Shown: positions 7,781-16,153 of the stretch, in pieces
Layout: each line of letters begins with the position of its first letter
Position numbering within the stretch: position 1 is the first letter of the stretch
Assembly (NCBI GenBank): GCA_016710635.1
Contig: JADJVL010000024.1
Location: forward strand, 1-64,000
DNA: 64,000 bases
Source: Holophagaceae bacterium
Lineage (GTDB): Bacteria > Acidobacteriota > Holophagae > Holophagales > Holophagaceae
Direction: 5' to 3'
Made by a program: the position numbers and the translations under genes
The notes under the pieces: generated by a model
The model's database searches: none
What the model was told of the DNA's origin: nothing
The model's input: only the letters and a program-made list of their open reading frames with translations

Positions 7781-10383
7781 CCTGGCTGGTTCTCCGGATC
7801 GTCCTCCGCGCCATGCTGCGGGAAAGGGGCCGCGTGCTCCTGGCCCTACTGTCCGTCGCCCTGGGAGTTTCGGTCTTCCTCTCCATCCGCCTCGCCAACC
7901 GGGCGGCGGTGGCCAGCTTCGCCGGGTTCGCCGCGGGGATCGGCCAGGGCTCCGATCTGGTGGTCCGCGCCGAGGCGGGGCCGCTGCGGGAAACGGCGCT
8001 GCCCGCCCTGCGGGGCCTCCGGGACGAGGCCTGGATCCGGCCAGTGATCGAAGGGACCTTCAGCCGTCGCGGGGTCGGCGGCGGCGCTCCGGAAGGCTTC
8101 CAGCTCCTCGGCACCGATCTGGTCGGCCTCGCCGGCAGCGCGCCCGCCACGGCGGAGCCACCGGACGCCGGATCAGGGTCCATGGCGTCGTCCGGCGAGG
8201 GGGACGGCGGGGCGGCGGGGAATTTCTACCGCAGCCTGCAGGATCCCGCCGCCGTCCTCGTTTCCACGGCCCTGGCCCGGGCCGAGGGGCTCCGCATCGG
8301 TTCCGCCCTGTCCGGCTTCGTCAATGGCCGCCCGGTGACCCTCGCCGTCGCCGGCATCGCCCAGGACGCGCCCAACCGGCCGCCCCTCCAGCGGAACCTG
8401 CTGGTGATGGACCTGCCCGCCGCCCAGATGGTGCTGGGGCGCCCCGGCGAACTGGACCGGGTGGAGCTCGGTCTGCGGGGGGAGGCAAGCCTGCCGGCGC
8501 TGGAACTGGCCGCCGCGGCGGCCCTGCCCCCCGGCTGGGTGCTGGAGGCGCCGGAGACCCGGGCTTCCAGCGCCCGCACCATGACCGCGGCCTTCCGCTT
8601 CAACCTCACCATCCTGTCCCTCATCGCCCTGGCGGTGGGCGCCTACCTCCTCTTCCAGGCCTTCGACGCGGCGGTGAACCGGCGGCGGGAGACCTGGGCC
8701 ACCCTGCGTTCCCTGGGCTGCCCGCCCCGGCTGCTGAACGCCCTGGTGCTGCTGGAGGCGGCCCTCCTCGGTGTCGCCGGCAGCGCCGCCGGCGTGCTTC
8801 TGGGGTGGGGCATGGCCCAGGGCGCCGTGCGCGCGGTCTCGAAGACCGTGGACACCCTCTATGGCGCCAGCGCCGCCCGCAGCGCCCAGCTCTGGCCCAG
8901 CGAGGCGGCCCTGGCCTTCGGCCTCGGCACCCTCACCTGCCTGGCGGCGGCGTGGCTGCCGGCCCGGACCGCCGCCGCGACGGTGCCGGTGCAGCTTCTG
9001 GCCCGGGGCAGCGGAACGCGACCGGCGCGGTGGCAGGCCCTGTCCGCCGCGGGACTCCTCCTCGCCCTGGCGGGGGCGGGTCTCGCCTTCCTGCCGGTGC
9101 TGCCCGCGGGGGTGGCCTGGCACGCCTACGCCGGCTCCGGGCTGGTGCTCCTCGGCGGCAGCCTCGCCACCCTCGCCCTCCTGCCCCTCCTCGGCCTGCC
9201 GGGGGGGCGCCGGGCGCCGTGGGCGGTCCGGCTGGCCCTGCGACCCCTGCGCCGCCCCACGGGCCGCCACGGTTTCGCCGCCGCGGCCCTGGCGGTGGCG
9301 GTGGGCATGACCATCGGCATGGGCGTGATGGTGAAAAGCTTCGAGGCCACGGTCATGACCTGGATCGGCACGAACCTCCGAGCGGACCTCTACGTGGCGC
9401 CCCTGGGCAGCGAAGGCATGGCGGCCCAGCACCGCCTCAGCGCCGCCCTCGCCGAGTCCCTCGCGGCGGACCCCGCGGTCCTGGCGGCGGACCGCTTCCA
9501 GGTGGTGCCCCTCCGGCTCCGGGGCGCGCCGACCTTCCTCGGCGCCGCCGACTTCAACATCCACGGCCGCCATGGCCACGTGGCCATCATCGAAGGCGGG
9601 GATCCCAACGTGCTGCTGCCCCATCTCCACGACCTGGGACTGGCGGACCCCAGCGCCATCGCTTCGGAGACCTTCACCCGCCGCTTCGGCGTGCGCCTCG
9701 GCGACGCCCTGGAGATCCCGACCCCCAGCGGTCTCCGGCGGCTGACGGTGCGGGGCGTCTACGCGGACTACGGCAACGAGCGCGGCAGCCTCATCGTGGA
9801 CCGGCCCGTCTTCCTCGACTGGTTCCACGACGACCGGGTCGCCAGCCTCGCCCTCTACCTGCGGCCCGGCCTCGATCCCAACCGGGAAGGCAAACGGCTC
9901 TTCGCCGCCCACCCCGGCCTCCAGTTCCGGAGCAACGCCAGCCTGCGCCAGCAGGTGACGACGATCTTCCACCAGACCTTCGCCCTCACCTACGCCCTGG
10001 AGGTCATCGGCCTCGGAGTGGCGCTGGCCGGGCTCGTCCAGGCCCTCCTCGGCCTCGCCCTGGCCCGCCGCGGCGACATCTGGACCCTGCGCACCCTCGG
10101 CGCCAAGGAGGGCGAGATCGCCGCCGTGCTCCTGGGCGAAGGCCTCGGCGTCGCCCTGGCGGGCACTTTGGGCGGACTGGCCATGGGGGTGCTCCTGGCC
10201 CAGATCCTGGTGCGGGTCCTGAATCCGCAGGTCTTTGGCTGGACCCTGCGCTTCGCCCTGCCGGGTCCGTTCATGGGCCTCGTGCTCGCCCTCACCCTCC
10301 TCGCCGCCGTCCTGGCCCTGCTGCCGGCGGCGCGGTGGGCGGCGCGGCTGCGGGCGGACCGGGAAGCAGAGGAGGGGGCATGA
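7777..10383 (+). CDS. FtsX-like ABC permease with two FtsX halves
   Basis: An 868-residue inner-membrane permease. There is one N-terminal membrane helix, a large extracytoplasmic region, three helices around residues 270-410, further helices to about 540 (FAAAALAVAVGMTIGMGVMV), a second extracytoplasmic region, and three C-terminal helices. This is the duplicated FtsX layout. The GTG start overlaps the ATPase gene (GTGA), and the stop overlaps the next ATG (ATGA). The downstream AttH/CrtC-like gene makes this an AttEFGH-like transporter in which one long permease replaces the separate AttF and AttG proteins. The substrate is unknown; export of a lipophilic compound or lipoprotein is inferred only from the family. 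Confidence 0.85.
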   Translation: MTWLVLRIVLRAMLRERGRVLLALLSVALGVSVFLSIRLANRAAVASFAGFAAGIGQGSDLVVRAEAGPLRETALPALRGLRDEAWIRPVIEGTFSRRGVGGGAPEGFQLLGTDLVGLAGSAPATAEPPDAGSGSMASSGEGDGGAAGNFYRSLQDPAAVLVSTALARAEGLRIGSALSGFVNGRPVTLAVAGIAQDAPNRPPLQRNLLVMDLPAAQMVLGRPGELDRVELGLRGEASLPALELAAAAALPPGWVLEAPETRASSARTMTAAFRFNLTILSLIALAVGAYLLFQAFDAAVNRRRETWATLRSLGCPPRLLNALVLLEAALLGVAGSAAGVLLGWGMAQGAVRAVSKTVDTLYGASAARSAQLWPSEAALAFGLGTLTCLAAAWLPARTAAATVPVQLLARGSGTRPARWQALSAAGLLLALAGAGLAFLPVLPAGVAWHAYAGSGLVLLGGSLATLALLPLLGLPGGRRAPWAVRLALRPLRRPTGRHGFAAAALAVAVGMTIGMGVMVKSFEATVMTWIGTNLRADLYVAPLGSEGMAAQHRLSAALAESLAADPAVLAADRFQVVPLRLRGAPTFLGAADFNIHGRHGHVAIIEGGDPNVLLPHLHDLGLADPSAIASETFTRRFGVRLGDALEIPTPSGLRRLTVRGVYADYGNERGSLIVDRPVFLDWFHDDRVASLALYLRPGLDPNREGKRLFAAHPGLQFRSNASLRQQVTTIFHQTFALTYALEVIGLGVALAGLVQALLGLALARRGDIWTLRTLGAKEGEIAAVLLGEGLGVALAGTLGGLAMGVLLAQILVRVLNPQVFGWTLRFALPGPFMGLVLALTLLAAVLALLPAARWAARLRADREAEEGA

Positions 10384-11495
10384 AGGCATGGTTGGTCCTG
10401 TTCGCCTGCCTCCTGCCCCTTGCGGCGCAGCGCCCGGCGCAAAGTCCGGCGCCAGTCCCGGCGACCACGCCGGACGGCTTCACGGTGGCGCGGCCCGGCT
10501 ACCGCTTCAGCTTCCCCAAAGACCACGGCTCCCACCCGGACTTCCGCACCGAGTGGTGGTACTTCACGGGGCACCTGTGGTCGGCGGATGGGAAGCGGCG
10601 CTTCGGCTACCAGCTCACCTTCTTCCGGCAGGCCTCGCCCAGTGCCGCCTGGACGGGTTCCGCCGCGTGGCGCACGGACCAGATCCATCTCGCCCACGGC
10701 GCGCTCACCGACGAAACGGGCCGGCGCTTCCGGGTCGCGGAGCGCCTCAACCGCGGCGGCCTGCCGGCGGATGCGGCCCTGGACCGCCTGGCGGTCTTCA
10801 ACGAGGCCTGGAGCGCCGAGCTGGGGCCCGAGGGCGCCATCATCCTGCGCATGAAGGTGGATGACGCGCGCCTCGAGCTGACCCTGCAGCCCGCCACGCC
10901 GCCGGTGGTCTTCGGCGAGGACGGCGTGAGCCGGAAGGGCGCGGATCCCACCGCCTCGAGCCACTACATCACCTTTCCCCGGCTCGCCTCGACGGGCACG
11001 CTCAAGTTCGGAAGCGCCCCGCCGATCCCAGTCTCCGGCCAGAGCTGGATGGACCATGGGTTCAGCTCCAACCAGCTTTCCGCAGGCCAGGTGGGCTGGG
11101 ACTGGGCGGCGGTGCAGCTCCGGGACGGCCGCAGCCTCATGGCCTACCGCATGCGCTTGCAGGACGGCGGCCAGGATCCCTTCTCGTCCATCACGGAAGT
11201 AGATCCGAAGGGCCGCATCACCCGCAGCACCCGCACCTTCGCCATGCGGGCCAAGGGCCAGTGGACGAGCCCAGCCTCCAGGACCGCCTATCCCCAGCCT
11301 CTGGAGGTTGAGGCCTGGGGCGAACGGTGGACCCTGGTGCCGATTCTCGCGGACCAGGAGTTGCGCACGGCGCGGAGCACGGGGATCACCTACTGGGAGG
11401 GCGCGTGCCGGGTGCTGGATTCAAACGGTAAGGAAGTCGGCGACGCCTACCTCGAACTCACGGGGTATGCGCACTCGCTGAAGGGGCGGTTCTGA
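10380..11495 (+). CDS. AttH/CrtC-like lipocalin-domain protein, exported
   Basis: A 371-residue protein with an N-terminal signal peptide (hydrophobic LVLFACLLPLAAQ). The conserved FRTEWWYFTGHLW motif is near residue 55, SWMDHGFSSNQL is in the middle, and GWDWAAVQLRDG follows. These mark the hydroxyneurosporene synthase (CrtC)/AttH lipocalin-like family. AttH proteins are partners of an ABC transporter, and the 4-bp overlap with the FtsX permease supports that role here rather than carotenoid hydratase; no carotenoid genes are nearby. It probably acts in the periplasm, binding a hydrophobic ligand moved by the transporter. Confidence 0.85.
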   Translation: MKAWLVLFACLLPLAAQRPAQSPAPVPATTPDGFTVARPGYRFSFPKDHGSHPDFRTEWWYFTGHLWSADGKRRFGYQLTFFRQASPSAAWTGSAAWRTDQIHLAHGALTDETGRRFRVAERLNRGGLPADAALDRLAVFNEAWSAELGPEGAIILRMKVDDARLELTLQPATPPVVFGEDGVSRKGADPTASSHYITFPRLASTGTLKFGSAPPIPVSGQSWMDHGFSSNQLSAGQVGWDWAAVQLRDGRSLMAYRMRLQDGGQDPFSSITEVDPKGRITRSTRTFAMRAKGQWTSPASRTAYPQPLEVEAWGERWTLVPILADQELRTARSTGITYWEGACRVLDSNGKEVGDAYLELTGYAHSLKGRF

Positions 11496-11610
11496 GTCGA
11501 GCTTTAGCCGATCCAGGCAAATTGCAGGGCTTCTCCCAAGGCACGCCCCTCGGTCCTTCCATCGGGCAGGTCTGTGCTCGATGGGGATTCGATACTGTGG
11601 TCGAAGCAGC

Positions 11611-12486
11611 TCAAGATTTTCTCTTCTTTGAAGCCGGCACGGGCTTTTCCGTGGAAAGGCTGGGGCGCATCACCCGGGTCTGCACGGTCTTGATGTTCTC
11701 CACAGTCGGCAACTCTTCCGGCATGGTTCCACCTAATTCTTGGATCGTTTGCCGCACCTTCGCGCCGACTTGGCGGTGGGTCTGATTGGCCCTGTCCTTC
11801 CCTGTTATTTGTTCACGGCGAAGCTTTTCTTCTGTTTGCGTGGCACGGAACAGATTGGCCGCCAGTTCCGTGGATCCCATGTGATCCAGGATCTGCTGGC
11901 CCTTCCTGAGCTGTTTCCTGGCGTGAATATCCTTGGCGGCCAGTCCGCCGTAGAGCCCGAGGTAGCCATGGTTCTGGAAGATGGCATAGTCCACGGGCTC
12001 GACCACGCCAGCACTTTTCGCGGCATCCGCCAATTGGACATTGTGCTGCCTCACCTCCTCGCGCAGGAGGAGCCGGCGCTGGTCTTCCAGGGATTGCTCC
12101 GACAACTCCTGCCTGCGTGTCTGCACCGCGAAGTAGGTCTGACCAAGGGCAACAATGTCCTTGGAAGGATCCGCATTCTGGATGGCTAGGTAGCAGGCAT
12201 AGCGGGACAGCAGCACAGTCTTGACGCCACGCTGGCCACCCTTGCCGATCTCGATCATTTCGGTGAGTTCAACGAAATGATCGTCAATTCGGTAACCGCT
12301 GTTGAAACAGGCGGTTCGAGCCTTATCAATCACCTGCTCGAAATTCCGATAGTCGGCGTATCCCAAAATCTTGGCGAAGTCGCGACTCGACCAGAATTCA
12401 TGACCCGCTTCATTCACTCGTCGGATCGCCTCAAAGGGTGAGGCATGGTCCGAGGTCGATTGAGAGCGATACACACGCTTCGTCAT
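11611..12486 (-). CDS. dinD: DNA damage-inducible protein D (DinD) homologue
   Basis: A 291-residue protein. The N-terminal part is Bro-N-like (FEAIRRVNEAGHEFWSSRDF, then AKILGYADYRNFEQVI). It is followed by LSRYACYLAIQNADPSK and, further on, GYLGLYGGLAAKDIHARK, all characteristic of DinD. Escherichia coli DinD is about 274 residues. Codon use and base composition are clearly less GC-rich than the neighbours, suggesting recent acquisition. No E. coli-type LexA box was seen upstream, but the LexA site of this lineage is not known to me. DinD in E. coli is SOS-induced and affects RecA filaments. Confidence 0.88.
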   Translation of the reverse strand: MTKRVYRSQSTSDHASPFEAIRRVNEAGHEFWSSRDFAKILGYADYRNFEQVIDKARTACFNSGYRIDDHFVELTEMIEIGKGGQRGVKTVLLSRYACYLAIQNADPSKDIVALGQTYFAVQTRRQELSEQSLEDQRRLLLREEVRQHNVQLADAAKSAGVVEPVDYAIFQNHGYLGLYGGLAAKDIHARKQLRKGQQILDHMGSTELAANLFRATQTEEKLRREQITGKDRANQTHRQVGAKVRQTIQELGGTMPEELPTVENIKTVQTRVMRPSLSTEKPVPASKKRKS

Positions 12487-12532
12487 GGGGCATCTCGCGC
12501 AATTCGCCCGGGCTGGTTGGCAGAGGACCGTC

Positions 12533-12757
12533 CTATTGCGGCTTCTTGTTCGCCACCATCCACCAGATCAGTCCGCCGATGAACGGGAGCATCGCCGCGC
12601 AGCCGCAGCCGCCGGAGATCCAGATGCCCGGCAGGACTTCGTTCTGGCTGGCGCGGCCGTCGGTCATGGCGGGCAGGGCGACGAAGACCACGAGGGCGAC
12701 GAGGCAGAGCAGCACCAGGGCGCAGCCGCATCCGGTGAGGATCTTGGGGCCTTTCAT
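12533..12757 (-). CDS. Small two-helix membrane protein
   Basis: A 74-residue protein not recognised as a named family. It has two hydrophobic segments (CALVLLCLVALVVFVALPAM and AAMLPFIGGLIWWMVANKK) separated by a short polar loop. A CGC triplet occurs at the start of each helix (TGCGCALV and GGCGCAAM), an internal symmetry that looks deliberate. ATG 12757 is chosen because the upstream extension is low-complexity. It lies between the 80-residue zinc-finger-like gene and dinD on the same strand. Confidence 0.6.
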   Translation of the reverse strand: MKGPKILTGCGCALVLLCLVALVVFVALPAMTDGRASQNEVLPGIWISGGCGCAAMLPFIGGLIWWMVANKKPQ

Positions 12758-12819
12758 GGGTTCGCTCCGGGATGGTGCCCGATGATCGGGCCAGGACGCC
12801 GGCGATGCAAGCGCTGAGA

Positions 12820-12850
12820 AAGATAGATAGAGGCCCAAACCTCTCTATCG
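12820..12850 (-). terminator. Probable rho-independent terminator
   Basis: On the minus strand a stem of about 10 bp (arm GATAGAGAGG, loop TTTGGG, arm CCTCTATCTATC with one bulge) is followed by a T-rich TTTCTC. It overlaps the stop codon of the 80-residue gene and would end its transcription. Confidence 0.5.
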
Positions 12851-13087
12851 CGAGGGTCCATCCTCCTCTTCGGGCCCATCCGAATACCGGAACAGCCTCA
12901 ATTTAGACGGGACCTTCACGACAAATCTGGCTGCCCCGTAATCGAAGTCCAGGTTCTCGCACATGCAACGCCACACCTTGCCCTGGAAGGGTTCGATGAT
13001 CGTTCCACATGCGAGGCATTCGTAGTAGGTACCCGCAGCGATCGGCCATCCGTCCAAGGATTTGATCTCGATCGTGACTTCTCTCAT
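12845..13087 (-). CDS. Small zinc-ribbon-like protein
   Basis: An 80-residue soluble protein of unknown function. A CLACGT pair of cysteines and a later CMCENLDFDYG could form a four-Cys metal site. The C-terminus is acidic (DGPEEEDG). ATG 13087 is preferred because it starts the regular strand MREVTIEIKSLDGWPI. It follows nupC by 33 bp on the same strand and may be read through from it. A likely terminator lies at its 3' end. Confidence 0.6.
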   Translation of the reverse strand: MREVTIEIKSLDGWPIAAGTYYECLACGTIIEPFQGKVWRCMCENLDFDYGAARFVVKVPSKLRLFRYSDGPEEEDGPSR

Positions 13088-13120
13088 GGATTGGGGGGCT
13101 CCAAGCAACCTTGGCGCGGA

Positions 13121-14533
13121 TCAGGTCAACACGCCCGCAATGCAAGCTGATAGGAAGTTCGCCAGCGTGCCAGCGATCATGGCCCTCAACCCCAGTCGCG
13201 CCAGGTCCCCACGACGCTCGGGGATGAGGGCGCCGATGCCGCCCACCTGGATGGCGATGGAGCTGAAGTTGGCGAAGCCGCAGAGGGCGAAGGTCGCCAC
13301 GAGCTTGGCCTTGGCGCTCAGGGCCGTCATCTGGCCCAGCTCGATGAAGGCGACGAACTCGTTCACCACCATGCGCTTGCCCAGCAGGGCGCCGATCTGC
13401 CCGGATTCGCTCCAGGGCACGCCCATGAGGAACGCGAAGGGCTTGAATACGATGCCGAGCACCGCTTCGAGCGTGAAGCCGGGATGGATGAACTTCATCA
13501 GCCCGTTGATGAGGGCCACCAGGGCGATGAAGGCGATGAGCATGACGCCCACGTTGAAGGCCAGGCTGCCCCCCTCGAAGGCCCCACGGGCGGCGGCGTC
13601 CAGCACGTTGGCGTCGTGGCCGGGAATGTCCACGGTGAGCTCGCCGCTGGTCTCGGGCTCCTCCACCTCGGGCTGCATGATCTTGGCCATCATCACCGCG
13701 CCCGGCGCCGTCATGATCACCGCGGTGATGAGGTGGACGATGTCCACCTGGGCGATCTGGACGTAGGCCACCATGATGGAGCCGGACACGTGGGCCATGC
13801 CCGCGGTCATGATCACCATCAGTTCCGACTGGGTGAGGCGGGCGAGGAAGGGCCGGATGGTCAACGGCGCCTCGGTCTGGCCCATGAGGATGGAGGCCGC
13901 CACGCTCACGCTCTCGGCGCCGCTCACCTTCAGGATCCGGCCCATCATCCGCGCGCAGGCGCCCACCACCCACTGCATCACGCCCAGGTAGTAGAGCACT
14001 GCGAAGATGCTCGCCACGAAGATGATGGTGGGCAGCACCACGAACGCGAAGACGAAGCCGATGGAGCCCTTGGGGTTGGCCAGGGGGCCGAACACGAAAC
14101 CCGCGCCCTCGGCGCCGTAGGCCATGAGGTGCTCCACCGCGATCCGCAGCTTCTGGAAGGTGTGGCCCACCAGGTTCCCCCGCAGGAGGCCCAGCACCAC
14201 CACCGCGAAGATCCCCCAGTTCAGCCGCTTGTCCTCGAAGCCCGCGAAGCGCCGCAGCAGCATCGGCACGAACATCAGCAGGAGGATGATCCAGCCGAAC
14301 TGGGCGGTCCACTGCTCCGCGGTGCCTTCATGGAAGACATGCAGGGTGGGCCAGGGCAGGAAGCCCAGGACCGACTTGATCAGGTCGCCCTTGAGGACGA
14401 TCACCGCGAAGACCCACTGGAGCCCCAGGCCCCAGGCCACGGTCTTCCAGTGGATGGCGTGGCGGTGGCGGCTCATGCCGTAGGCCAGGCCCAGGAAGGC
14501 CAACACGCCCAGCAGCCCCATGAAGCGTTCCAT
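13121..14533 (-). CDS. nupC: NupC-type concentrative nucleoside transporter
   Basis: Inner-membrane symporter for nucleosides. The 470-residue protein has about ten hydrophobic segments plus NupC/CNT signatures: the ILMGQTEAPLTIRPF hairpin in the middle and MVVNEFVAFIELGQM with GFANFSSIAIQVGGIGAL near the C-terminus. An ATG at 14533 follows a good ribosome-binding site (TAAGGAGAG). A ~60-residue insertion (EVEEPETSGELTVDIPGHDAN) sits between the two conserved halves, as in many longer CNT proteins. A Roadblock gene lies 70 bp upstream on the same strand. Ion coupling (Na+ or H+) cannot be read with certainty. Confidence 0.9.
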   Translation of the reverse strand: MERFMGLLGVLAFLGLAYGMSRHRHAIHWKTVAWGLGLQWVFAVIVLKGDLIKSVLGFLPWPTLHVFHEGTAEQWTAQFGWIILLLMFVPMLLRRFAGFEDKRLNWGIFAVVVLGLLRGNLVGHTFQKLRIAVEHLMAYGAEGAGFVFGPLANPKGSIGFVFAFVVLPTIIFVASIFAVLYYLGVMQWVVGACARMMGRILKVSGAESVSVAASILMGQTEAPLTIRPFLARLTQSELMVIMTAGMAHVSGSIMVAYVQIAQVDIVHLITAVIMTAPGAVMMAKIMQPEVEEPETSGELTVDIPGHDANVLDAAARGAFEGGSLAFNVGVMLIAFIALVALINGLMKFIHPGFTLEAVLGIVFKPFAFLMGVPWSESGQIGALLGKRMVVNEFVAFIELGQMTALSAKAKLVATFALCGFANFSSIAIQVGGIGALIPERRGDLARLGLRAMIAGTLANFLSACIAGVLT

Positions 14534-14603
14534 GGTCTCTCCTTAATCGTCGATTGAGTCGGGCGGGGCGGCCGGGCTTGGCCCGGACGGCCCGTGGTTC
14601 ATG

Positions 14604-14963
14604 TCAGAGCTCGAGGTTGAAGGCCCGGATGGAGCGGTCCATCTCGAAGCGGGCCCGTCCCAGGATGCCGTCCCGGCCCATCACCAGGACCAGGGCGCAG
14701 CCTTCGGTGGCCCCCATCACCACGATCCAGTGTTCCGGGGTCGCGAAGGCGATCTGCTCGATGATGCCGGTGTCGAAGTCCTCCACGGACTGCTGGAGGT
14801 GGCGCTTCACGGTCTGCTGGTAGGCCCCCAGCATGGCGAGGGCCTCGTTGGGCACCTGGATGGTGCGGCTGGCGATGACCTCCCCGTCCTTGTCGCTGAA
14901 GCTCGCGGCCAGGGCCTCGGGCACGCGCTCGATCAATGCGTCCAGGATCTGCTGGAAGGACAT
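14604..14963 (-). CDS. Roadblock/LC7-domain protein
   Basis: A 119-residue single-domain protein with the alternating helix-strand pattern of Roadblock/LC7 (MglB-like) proteins: helix LDALIERVPEALAASF, strand DGEVIAS, long helix NEALAMLGAYQQTVKRHL, and strands HWIVVMGA and CALVLVMGRDG. Such proteins act as regulators or scaffolds of small Ras-like GTPases in polarity and motility. No mglA-like GTPase is adjacent; the next gene downstream is nupC. The partner is therefore unknown. Confidence 0.75.
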   Translation of the reverse strand: MSFQQILDALIERVPEALAASFSDKDGEVIASRTIQVPNEALAMLGAYQQTVKRHLQQSVEDFDTGIIEQIAFATPEHWIVVMGATEGCALVLVMGRDGILGRARFEMDRSIRAFNLEL

Positions 14964-15030
14964 GGCCGGACTCCAGGGGTGTCGGCCCCCATCATGCCAC
15001 CTTCCGCTGCGCCGCGCCGGGCCCGCCCGG

Positions 15031-15432
15031 CTAGACCCCCCGCAGGATCTGGAGGCCCCACGCCGCGAGGAACGCGCCCACCACCACCAGCCGGGCCCCG
15101 AGGGTGTCCGGCACCTCGGGAAAGGGTTCCCGCCGCCAGGCCCGCCGCGCGTCCCAGGCCGCCGCCAGGGGCGCGAGGAGCACCGCCGCGGCCGCCACCG
15201 GATGCCAGTGGAAGGCCGCGGCGAGATCGCCTTCCGCCAGGGCGCGGGCCATGCGGGTCGTTCCGCAGGTGGCGCAGGGCAGCCCCGTGGCCAGCTTGAA
15301 CAGGCAGGGCGGCAGATGCAGGCCCGCGGCGTCCAGCCATCGCAGGGCCGCCAGCCCCAGGGGCAGGCCGAGCAGCACCGCCGCCGCCAGCCAGGGCACC
15401 CGCCGCGTCAGCGCCAGGGCGCGCTCAGCCAT
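15031..15432 (-). CDS. DUF2752 membrane protein
   Basis: A 133-residue protein with three hydrophobic segments. The DUF2752 hallmark CLFKLATGLPCATCGTTRM near residue 45 contains three cysteines. The family's function is unknown. The ATG at 15432 overlaps the end of the upstream YIP1-like gene by 8 bp, so it is the last gene of a four-gene minus-strand operon. The cysteine cluster could be structural or bind metal; neither is shown by the sequence. Confidence 0.8.
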   Translation of the reverse strand: MAERALALTRRVPWLAAAVLLGLPLGLAALRWLDAAGLHLPPCLFKLATGLPCATCGTTRMARALAEGDLAAAFHWHPVAAAAVLLAPLAAAWDARRAWRREPFPEVPDTLGARLVVVGAFLAAWGLQILRGV

Positions 15433-16150
15433 AGGCCGGCCCTCCCCCCATGGCCAGCGCCAGCTGCCAGGCCACGACGATGAGGCCGCAGCCGCAGCAG
15501 GCGGCGATGACGACGTGGAGCAGGGTCGCCACCACGCCCTTCCACACCGGGCAGCCGTGGAAGGTGGCCAGGGCCACGCCCCGCAGCACCCAGAAATACA
15601 CGCCCACCGCGGCGAGGACCGGGGCCAGGAGCAGGCCGAGCACCGGGGCGTGGCCGAGGAGTCCGATGGCCACCCCGGCGCTGCCCGCCCACATGGCGGT
15701 GGCTTCGGCGCGGAAGGTCGTCCGCCAGCCCCGGTTCCGTTCCACGCCCCGCAGCAGCCAGAGGCAGCCGTGGTCCCAGACGGCGTTGTGCAGCCAGGCC
15801 GACGCCACGCCCAGGGGCACCAGGGGCAGCATCCACAGCAGCAGGACCGGCAGCGGCGGCAGGGCCGGCAGCTGGGTGAGCATCTCCTTCAGGTCTTCGG
15901 GCCGGATCTCCCCGTTCACCTGGGCCAGCGACTCGAGGACGCGGCCCCAGAGCGGCCCCTCCATGGCCCGGAAGGAGGCGTAGCCCGCCGCGAAGCCCCA
16001 GAGCGAGAGGGCCCCGTCGAGCCAGCCCAGGCCAGTGCGCCAGGCCAGCATCCGGAGGAAGGCTGGACCCGCCGCCGGGCCGCCCCCGGCCTCTGCCTTG
16101 AAGCCTTCCAGGGGCTTCAGGGCGAGGCGGAAGGGTGCCCAAGGATCCAC
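15425..16150 (-). CDS. YIP1-like polytopic membrane protein (paralogue B)
   Basis: A 241-residue membrane protein with a ~60-residue soluble start and four to five hydrophobic segments. The segment HNAVWDHGCLWLLRGVERNRGWRTTFRAE resembles ASHGGLWLVRGLGAGRGLAATFRTL in the gene just upstream, so the two appear to be diverged paralogues of the YIP1 type. Start is a GTG at 16150, three bases after the upstream stop. A CCGCG cluster lies in the last helix. Function unknown; YIP1 proteins are generally implicated in membrane organisation. Confidence 0.7.
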   Translation of the reverse strand: MDPWAPFRLALKPLEGFKAEAGGGPAAGPAFLRMLAWRTGLGWLDGALSLWGFAAGYASFRAMEGPLWGRVLESLAQVNGEIRPEDLKEMLTQLPALPPLPVLLLWMLPLVPLGVASAWLHNAVWDHGCLWLLRGVERNRGWRTTFRAEATAMWAGSAGVAIGLLGHAPVLGLLLAPVLAAVGVYFWVLRGVALATFHGCPVWKGVVATLLHVVIAACCGCGLIVVAWQLALAMGGGPAYG

Positions 16151-16153
16151 GCC

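Noticed and set aside
13484..14557. His/Asp/Gly-rich open frame antisense to nupC
   Set aside because: The composition is the mirror of hydrophobic codons; nupC is certain.
14566..14581. Terminator between the Roadblock gene and nupC
   Set aside because: A CCGGGC-TTG-GCCCGG stem exists but has no T-run on the coding strand.
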